A stretch of 48,705 nucleotides of DNA from Stentor coeruleus (Eukaryota; Ciliophora; Heterotrichea; Heterotrichida; Stentoridae), in NCBI GenBank assembly GCA_001970955.1, contig MPUH01000517.1:1-48705 (forward strand), read 5' to 3'. Position numbers and translations under genes: made by a program. The notes under the pieces are model-generated. The model was given only the letters and a program-made list of their open reading frames with translations, did not search any database and was not told the DNA's origin. Positions 42,205 through 48,705 of the stretch are shown piece after piece. How positions within the stretch are numbered: the first letter of the stretch is position 1; every line of letters begins with the position of its first letter.

Positions 42205-42713
42205 ATTTAGTTATAGTGATTAAAAAAATTGAATATATAATTGCTAATTAGAATACTTGAAAATTAGAGTGAAACTAATCCATATTTCAATATAATTCAC
42301 TTTTATCTATAAAACATATTTATATACTAATCTTTAAAGATTTTCTAAACAATTTCAAGAGTTTTTCTGGTTACAAAAGCTGCGATAGTAAAAGTACTGA
42401 AATCATTATACTTTAATAAGTTGAGAATGCATAGCTTATAATATTAAAAGTATATTGATAAAATATTTATTCGTACTGAGTATGTGGATTTAAAAAAAAT
42501 CCACAATGTGGGCATATAATTATATCTTTATATATTAATATATCATATTTTCCACATGATTGAGCTCATTAATTTTCCTATCTATGCAATCAGCATAAAA
42601 GTTTTTAATATCTTAAAAAAATAATTCATATAATTACGCCTTCAATATTAAAGATATTATTAAATCTTTACTATTTTAAATATCATTATAAAAATTAACC
42701 TATAAAATTAAGT
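42205..42713. other. AT-rich spacer between two relics
   Basis: No readable coding sequence or motif is seen. Confidence 0.5.
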
Positions 42714-43216
42714 ATGAAAGATTATAGAGTTATAAGATTTAATATGATTCTTACATTATTTGTATCCGTTCTTATTATGCAGCCTTATAAAATGGAAAGA
42801 GTCTTAGCATCTCAGTTAGTTATACATGGAACAGATGCTCCATGAGCAAGACTAAATAAAGTGCCTCTTATTCTTTTATATTTTGATGCATGCTGATCTT
42901 CTGACTGTGAGGGCCTTATCTTATACTTAATACTTGTTTATAATCAGATAAACCGAGATATAAAAACTTGAAATTTTGTACGTTTCTTTAGATCCCATTG
43001 AGAGTCAGTTTAGAGAAAGCTTTAGAGAGATGCCATGGCTCATTTGTCTAGGAAAAATCTTGATCTAATTGAAGAACTTAAACCAAATATGGATTTGAAT
43101 TTGCACCTCAATTATTTCTAATTAATACGAAAGGTTAAATTCTAATAACAAACTGTGTTTCAGATGTTGTGCAAACTGGTATTAGATGGCTTAGACCCTT
43201 TTTAAGTAAATCATAA
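42714..43216 (+). pseudogene. Broken nucleoredoxin/tryparedoxin-like gene
   Basis: It starts with an ATG and stays open for 43 codons, to a TGA after GTDAP. It continues with VPLILLYFDAC, a TGA, then SSDCEGL (the thioredoxin active-site region, normally SWCPPC). After a frameshift, LEILYVSLDPIESQFRESFR and EMPWLICLG match the nucleoredoxin FEIVFVS.D..E..F..Y..EMPWLA pattern. A further shift gives YGFEFAPQLFLINTKG, like yGv.giPtLv.ld..G, and the end is RWLRPFLSKS before TAA. The first active-site Cys is replaced as well. It ends 7 nt from the stop of the convergent CFAP100-like gene. Confidence 0.85.
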
Positions 43217-43223
43217 ATTATTG

Positions 43224-44669
43224 CTAATTTTCAGTTTCTAGGAACTCCCTCCTGTCTAGAACTTCTTGCGGTTCATCAGGGGGTTTTTCAATATGCACTT
43301 TTTCATGAAGTTTTGATCTTTTCATGTCCTTCCTTCCTACCTTTTTAGCTATTTTTTGTTTTCTATCTTCAAGCTTTCTGTTTATCATCTCGGTTTTAGC
43401 TATATTTTTTATTCTCTCATCTTCAATTTTTTTCTGCCTTCTTTCTTTGTCTATATCTCTTTCAAGTTTTTTTACTATGTCTTTACTTTTAAGATCTTCG
43501 CTTTTCATTTCTTTATTCTTAAGTTCCATATCAAAAATTTTTTCTATCATTTCAAGCATTTCAAGTTCTTTTGGATTGTTTGTAAGGTCTCCACCACATT
43601 CTTGAAATAGTAAAATCAGCTCATTATGGACTTTTTTTGAGCTGATTTCATCTACTGGAGTCTCAATTTCTTCAGCTGTTGAAATACGTCTAAATTTATC
43701 TTCAAGGATTTTCCTTTGAGCTTCAAGCACATGCACTGAAGCTTTAAAATCATTATATTTTTGTTGTTCTTGCATCATTTGCATTTTGTTTTTTCTCCTT
43801 AGAATCTCAAGTTCATGCTCGTCTTCTTGCTTTTGTTGTATTTGAAATAAATTAGTTGTTTCAAGTGAATCAATACCTTCTTCTAGCCTCTTGACACAGT
43901 TGCTTATGAAATAATCTTTATCTTGAGTAATAAAAATTCCATCAATTATATCTCCAGGTATAATTTCTTCAACAAATTTCTTAAAATCTTTCAAAGTCTC
44001 TAATTCATCATTTTCTCTATCAACTCGAGCTTTTAAAGAATCTATTTCATCTTGCAGTTTTTTTAAATCTTTTTGCTTTTCATTTCTTTCAGTAGCCTTT
44101 TCTTCAGCTAGTTTAGCTTTTTGATCAGCTTCTAGTTTAAGCTGCTCTTCATACTTTGCTACTCTACCTTTATTATCTTCGAGTTTTTTGATATTAGCTT
44201 TGTGCTTTTCTTCTTTGCGGACTATATCTTCTTCTAGTTCATTATATTTAGTGCGTTTATTTTCTATACTCTTTTTAACTAGTAAGATTTCCCGTTTTCG
44301 TTGAATAAATTCTTTGATAGTTTCTTTTTTTGAACTAAGAGCTCTTCTTGAGCCAACTGGTGGCAAATGAGTCTCTGTGTCACTAATATCTTTTCGTATT
44401 TCAGGAAGTATACTTTTTGGCTGTGTGAAAGTATGCCTTTCTTGAATAGGATAATGTTTGATAGCTTGTCTATATTTTTCTTCTTCGATTCTTTCAACTT
44501 CTCTTTGATGATATAAATCAGGATCACTATTGGGCAAAGAAAAAGGATTCATGAGTGCTAGCTGCTTTTCTGAATGTTCAACTCGTATATCTGGGGGGCC
44601 TAAAGCTAGAATCTGCAATTCAGCACTTTTATTGCGTATAAGTGATCCAAGTGAAAAAGGATTGTTCAT
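43224..44669 (-). CDS. CFAP100: CFAP100-like axonemal coiled-coil protein (DUF4200)
   Basis: The protein has 481 residues. Near residue 40 it has MNPFSLPNSDPDLYHQREVE, like the NPF.lP.d...f..R.re start motif of CFAP100/CCDC37. A DUF4200-type coiled coil follows (about 112-235), beginning FIQRKREILLVKKSIENKRT and ending LKDFKKFVEEIIPGD, as in CFAP100 and CFAP73. More coiled coil runs to the basic C-terminus. In Chlamydomonas, FAP100 and FAP73 form the MIA complex, which tethers inner dynein arm f to the doublet; this gene probably does the same in cilia. It is intact between two relic zones. Confidence 0.75.
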   Translation of the reverse strand: MNNPFSLGSLIRNKSAELQILALGPPDIRVEHSEKQLALMNPFSLPNSDPDLYHQREVERIEEEKYRQAIKHYPIQERHTFTQPKSILPEIRKDISDTETHLPPVGSRRALSSKKETIKEFIQRKREILLVKKSIENKRTKYNELEEDIVRKEEKHKANIKKLEDNKGRVAKYEEQLKLEADQKAKLAEEKATERNEKQKDLKKLQDEIDSLKARVDRENDELETLKDFKKFVEEIIPGDIIDGIFITQDKDYFISNCVKRLEEGIDSLETTNLFQIQQKQEDEHELEILRRKNKMQMMQEQQKYNDFKASVHVLEAQRKILEDKFRRISTAEEIETPVDEISSKKVHNELILLFQECGGDLTNNPKELEMLEMIEKIFDMELKNKEMKSEDLKSKDIVKKLERDIDKERRQKKIEDERIKNIAKTEMINRKLEDRKQKIAKKVGRKDMKRSKLHEKVHIEKPPDEPQEVLDRREFLETEN

Positions 44670-45009
44670 ATTAGATTAGAAAACCTGGAGGTTAAATATA
44701 AATTTCAAACAGATTTTTTTAAATACAAATCTTGTAATTGGGTAAAGGCTACTGCTTTTAATAAGCATAAAGCATTCTCTCTATAAACAAGATAATAATA
44801 TATTATTTACTAAAACTGGCTTAGTTAATCTTAATAAATCTTAAAATATTCTATAGTTTTTTTTAGAATTTAAGCTATTCAAAAATTAAAAGCGTGACCA
44901 ATTTTTAACTTCTTATATATAGCTTCAACAAAATTTGTTAAAATTTCTGAAAATTCATCTTTTAGCTATTTGAATTAATTCTTATAATAATCAATATATT
45001 ATAATTTTA
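44670..45009. other. AT-rich spacer
   Basis: This is the upstream region of the CFAP100-like gene. Nothing specific is seen. Confidence 0.5.
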
Positions 45010-46166
45010 CTTTTTCTGAGGCTTCTTAAGTCTCTTCTTGCTGAAAAAAGTAGCTAGAAGCTTTTAATGAGTTTTCTCCTGTTTATGAATCAATTACCGT
45101 TTACAATAGTTCATCTATTTTACATGTGTTGTAGCTCATAATTTTTATCAGAGAAGTAAGCTCTTCATGAAAATTGAAAGAAATCTTAGATTTTCTTACC
45201 CTAATAATAATTCATTAACCTTCATTTTAAGCAAAGCATACTGCTTCTTATAAAGCATTAGATTTTTTCTTAAAACGCCATTCCGCTTCCATAATTTTCA
45301 TTTTGCTGAATAGCTCTTTGTTGGTCTAAAGTCTTTTTCCAATTCATGATATGCGATTGGTAGTAATGCAATTCATTCGATTTTATTTCAGCTTCCTCTT
45401 AAAATCCTTAATAGCAATTAGGCATTGTTCATAATTTTTGTTGGCTTCAAATAATCTCTGACTAAACTGCTGATTTTTAAGCAATATTGCTGTTGAGCCA
45501 GTGCTTTGAGCTTTTTAAGTAAGCATCCTAATGCAAATAGTAACAAGGTCTCTCTCATAAAATCTATTGGCATTAAAATCATATTTAAATTTTTTTCCAC
45601 AGATAGCGAAACATGAATGGATTGTAATTTATGATAATTTTTATTCATCTGTGATAAATTAAAATTGAAACTTGCTTGTTTTCTGCTTAGAGCAGATATT
45701 GTTCCATTTTCTATACTAAATGGACAGATTTGAATAAACCTGGACTTTTATCTGATTGATTTAAACTTAATACAAATGCCGCATAATTTTAGCTAAAAAA
45801 AATTGCTCGTGTTACTGAATTTCTGGATATATTTAGATTGAACTCACTGTATATTCTTGAACTTTGTTTACAGGAATCAATATTGTAAGTAACTGGCTGA
45901 TAAAATTCACCTGTTTGCCTTCAATTGTTACAAATTCCTTTTCATTTGTTGCTCTCTGTGCCATGCACATTTTAGAGATAAAATTATTCCAATATTTCTC
46001 CTTTTTTCATTGTAGTATTAGCTTCGATAATACAAGTTTTTAGATTATTACCTTTAAGTTCAAAGGGAAATGAACTTTTATCAAAAGTGTCTAAACTTTC
46101 ATCTGGAATTGATTGCTTCTTTTTTAAATAATTGAATCTTTTACGAGCATTTTCTTCAGACATCAT
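45010..46166 (-). pseudogene. Decayed coding region, coiled-coil in its 3' part
   Basis: It starts with a clean 60-codon frame (MMSEENARKRFNYLKKKQSI to MKKGEILE), then TAA. A one-base shift restores FISKMCMAQRATNEKEF, VNFISQLLTILIPVNKVQEY and so on. Further down, readable pieces in several frames include QQFSQRLFEANKNYEQCLIA, IKDFKRKLK and HIMNWKKTLDQQRAIQQNEN, typical coiled coil. Multiple shifts and stops mean no intact product. The 60-codon first piece could in principle still be expressed. No family is recognised; the 3' limit is approximate. Confidence 0.7.
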
Positions 46167-46772
46167 GTTCTTTATAATAAAGCAATATGAACTTTGAATG
46201 TATATTATAATTTATAATGCAATATCTGACCCATTTTAGTAAAGTATTATTGAAATAGTACCAAAATTAGTTATCCTTTCTTTATATGTAAATAAAAAAT
46301 TCATAGAATCTTAAGATCTATATTATCCTAGCTAAAATAATTATTTTTGAAAGGATAGATATATGTTATATATTCTACCCTACATAAGCTTAGATCATTT
46401 TAAGCTAAAATTATGACTTTATTATAATAAGATGAATTTGAGTGATTTTCTTGAATAAATCTCTTGCATGATTTCAAAAAACTGCCATTATTAGATTTTT
46501 TTCAGCGAAGAATGCAAAGCATGTGACAATTGCTATGGAATAAATAATTTTAATACAAAACCTTCCCAAAAATTGAAAATAATTTATATAACCTTGAATC
46601 TTATTTCCAAATACTATGATTCCACATATATACTAAATAGATTTTTTGATTAAAAAGAAACATAACTTTTCTAGTTAAAAAAATATATAAAATCTTCAAG
46701 CTTTCCATGCGTTAATTTATCATTTTAGTTTAACTTTCATATTTTAATTTTAATCCTAGTTAAAATAATAAT
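46167..46772. other. AT-rich spacer
   Basis: A short open run near 46503-46650 with a Cys cluster (EECKACDNC) has no start and I do not call it. Nothing else is seen. Confidence 0.5.
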
Positions 46773-47882
46773 ATGTCACAAGAGTGTATCCCACTGTATC
46801 ATTCATATAATATAATGACTGAGATCTTATTCGCAGATATTAAGGGAGTGTTTCCAAGAGCAAAAGAATTTGATCAAATCAAAAAATTTAGAGGTTTTGC
46901 TATAGGTGAGTTCAAAAAAAGTGGAATATTGGCAGGAACTGGATTCATATTCAAGGTAAGCTCTAGTATTTATCCAGTTGTGGGTTTGGTACTGACTGCA
47001 GCCCATATTTTTATTGAGATATTCGACTACAAGCCTGAGCCTTTAGAATTTATTATAGGCCAAGAGTCATACCAAGCTACTCCCTTAAAAACTAGCCTTG
47101 ATTGGAGTAATCTTTCAGCTTATTTTATTGACCCCATAACAAATTGCCCAATATCAGTACCAGAAGATTGGGTAGTTTGTGAATTGAGACAAATACTAGG
47201 TCAGAATTACTCTGCAAAGCTAGTCTCCTTAAGCATCGCTGATTATTCTCAGCCACTAAACCCAGCACTTAAAACAAGACTTATAGGTTTTCCAAAAATG
47301 ATCCAGATAGATAATCTTCAATACATGTCCCCTGAAGCTAAAGATACACAGTTATATGAAGTAAAACAGTGCTTTTTAGAGTGCAATAAGTTAATTGTGT
47401 CTAAGGGGGAACTATTGAATACGCTAGATATGATTTGTACTACATGCACTAGTGCGAGTGGGATGTCAGGCTCTCCGCTCTTAATAAAAGAGCATAGTCA
47501 ATATAAAGTTATTGGTCTTTTGCACGGTGGTCCGACCTCTATCATTCATTATTTGGTTTCAAAACTTTTGTCAAATAAATCAAGCCTTTCTCATTCTGAC
47601 TTGGACGCTTTAATAAACTATATCGAATTAAAAAGAAACCTTACAATCAATAAAAAATCTCTCAAACATCTTACAGATTACTTTGATATAAACGTACTCA
47701 CACTTCAGCGACTTAGTTTTTATACTGAAATTCCTAGAGTTTTTGTTCCTTATTTGCATGAATTATACTGTAGAGCGCTATTTATCGAGTTCGCTACAGG
47801 AAATCAACTTAAATACAATTTATGTGTGCCACTAAAAAAATTTTACCTTGATTTATTAGATTATAAAAATCAATATCCTTAA
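46773..47882 (+). CDS. Trypsin-like serine peptidase
   Basis: The protein has 369 residues. The catalytic triad is visible: GTGFIFKV then GLVLTAAHIF with His78, PEDWVVCEL with Asp132, and SASGMSGSPLLI with the nucleophile Ser232 in the GxSGxP form of S1-family V8/HtrA-like enzymes. VIGLLHGGP follows, like the conserved strand after the Ser loop. There is no signal peptide, so it is probably intracellular. About 115 helical residues form a C-terminal extension of unknown role. No PDZ domain is apparent. The substrate is unknown. Confidence 0.85.
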   Translation: MSQECIPLYHSYNIMTEILFADIKGVFPRAKEFDQIKKFRGFAIGEFKKSGILAGTGFIFKVSSSIYPVVGLVLTAAHIFIEIFDYKPEPLEFIIGQESYQATPLKTSLDWSNLSAYFIDPITNCPISVPEDWVVCELRQILGQNYSAKLVSLSIADYSQPLNPALKTRLIGFPKMIQIDNLQYMSPEAKDTQLYEVKQCFLECNKLIVSKGELLNTLDMICTTCTSASGMSGSPLLIKEHSQYKVIGLLHGGPTSIIHYLVSKLLSNKSSLSHSDLDALINYIELKRNLTINKKSLKHLTDYFDINVLTLQRLSFYTEIPRVFVPYLHELYCRALFIEFATGNQLKYNLCVPLKKFYLDLLDYKNQYP

Positions 47883-48437
47883 ATGTTATTATAAAAAATA
47901 AAACTGCCTTAATAACTTCACTGTTTTTAACTTTTTCTATCATGAAATAAGTAAAATTATATAATAAATTGAAAAGTTATTCAGGAATTTAATCTTAAAT
48001 TTCTTTAATCCGATAATAGAAAATCTGCTAATATCAATTATATATTTATTAAGAAAATTCAAGGTTTTTCCAAAAAAAGTTAAAGACTTAAAACTTAAAT
48101 TGGTTTAAGAAAATAAATTCATAATTTTTGTGCTATGATATATTCTATTTAAATAGCACTCATCTCATCAATATCAAAAATAATCCCAGAAGCTGTAAAA
48201 TTTATATATTATAATCATTCATCCACTTCTTTAATCTTTTAATGAAAATATGCTTGAGAGAGATTCGAGATTAATTTGTATATCCACAAATACCTTTCTA
48301 TCTCTATAAAAACTCCATGTTGATGTTCATTTTATAAAAAAAAATAGAATTTAGTATGACAACAATTTATATGAGATTTATGGCTCAAGAATAAAAGAGC
48401 ACAGTCTGAGACACCATCGTTAAACAAACCAATAACA
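47883..48437. other. AT-rich spacer
   Basis: No gene or motif is seen; it should hold the promoter of the gene cut by the window edge. Confidence 0.5.
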
Positions 48438-48705
48438 ATGGGTATGCAATGCGACCCAGAAACTTTTTATGATACATACAGAGCTAATAGCATCCCCATC
48501 ATCCCTGATATAAAAATATCATCTAAAACTAGAAAGCAGTCACCACTAGTACAAGAATATTTCGGTAATACTTTAAGACAACCTGAAGTCTTTAAGATGA
48601 GAACAATCACACCTGATCTCAACTGTGAAAATATGATGAATGCTGATATTACTTCAAAAATCCATTCAATAATACAGGAAACTGGAATAGTATATACAGT
48701 GGGAC
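48438..48705 (+). CDS. 5' part of an unknown gene, cut by window end
   Basis: An open frame runs from an ATG to the last base (89 full codons). It begins MGMQCDPETFYDTYRANSIP and continues as polar, protein-like sequence (KISSKTRKQSPLVQEYFGN, VFKMRTITPDLNCENMM). The MG start might allow myristoylation. It is too short to assign. Confidence 0.6.
   Translation, partial: MGMQCDPETFYDTYRANSIPIIPDIKISSKTRKQSPLVQEYFGNTLRQPEVFKMRTITPDLNCENMMNADITSKIHSIIQETGIVYTVG

Noticed and set aside
42714..43000. TGA read as Trp throughout (Blepharisma-type code)
   Set aside because: Intact genes such as the cyclin and the coiled-coil gene ending at 11430 terminate at TGA, and the relics also have frameshifts.
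43324..43610. Hydrophobic + strand frames inside the CFAP100-like gene
   Set aside because: They are shadows of a Lys/Glu-rich coiled coil read backwards, which gives Phe/Leu/Ser-rich false membrane proteins.
46503..46650. Open run with EECKACDNC
   Set aside because: No start codon and no family; the Cys cluster alone is too little.

Overview
The window looks like macronuclear DNA of a heterotrich ciliate, most probably Stentor or a close relative. Four things point there. The DNA is AT-rich and gene-dense. Every intron I can find is exactly 15 nt (GTAA...AG). TAA, TAG and TGA all end intact genes, so the code is standard and differs from Blepharisma, which reads TGA as Trp. The genes are single-copy and eukaryotic, on both strands, often with very little DNA between them. 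The species is an inference, not something the sequence proves.

Layout. 1-5800: a TMBIM/BI-1 membrane protein (-), a TSNAXIP1-like coiled-coil protein (+), an SV2/SVOP-like MFS transporter with one intron (-), and a CAMK-like pseudokinase (+). 6200-9950: a cyclin followed on the same strand by a retinoblastoma-type pocket protein, a likely cell-cycle pair. 10170-13200: a three-exon coiled-coil gene and a basic protein of unknown function. 13470-20100: calcineurin B, a UBTD-type ubiquitin-domain protein, a coiled-coil protein and a three-exon NEK kinase (all -), with relics of a voltage-gated channel and of chaperonin CCT5 between them. 20600-27100: unknown and coiled-coil proteins, including an NT-C2 domain protein whose first exon is recovered here. 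27355-31100: CDC48/p97 with a second NEK kinase starting 30 nt after its stop. 31800-37010: a small membrane protein, a P2X-type channel, a DHHC palmitoyltransferase with two introns, an EGF-bearing surface protein and two small genes. 37500-40900: a 1131-residue vWA protein. 40930-46170: a gene graveyard (PMCA-type Ca2+ ATPase, nucleoredoxin-like and coiled-coil relics) around an intact CFAP100-like ciliary gene. 46773-end: a trypsin-like peptidase and the 5' part of one more gene.

The most interesting points are as follows. All eight introns have A at position 10 and an in-frame stop if retained. Two divergent gene pairs have start codons only 4 nt apart. The P2X protein seems to lack the ATP-contacting residues. 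The cyclin carries an LxCxE-like motif beside an RB-like gene whose LxCxE cleft residues are kept. Several broken genes lie in the spacers. Eight single-N positions, each flanked by a direct duplication, are assembly joins; three of them insert false residues into proteins.
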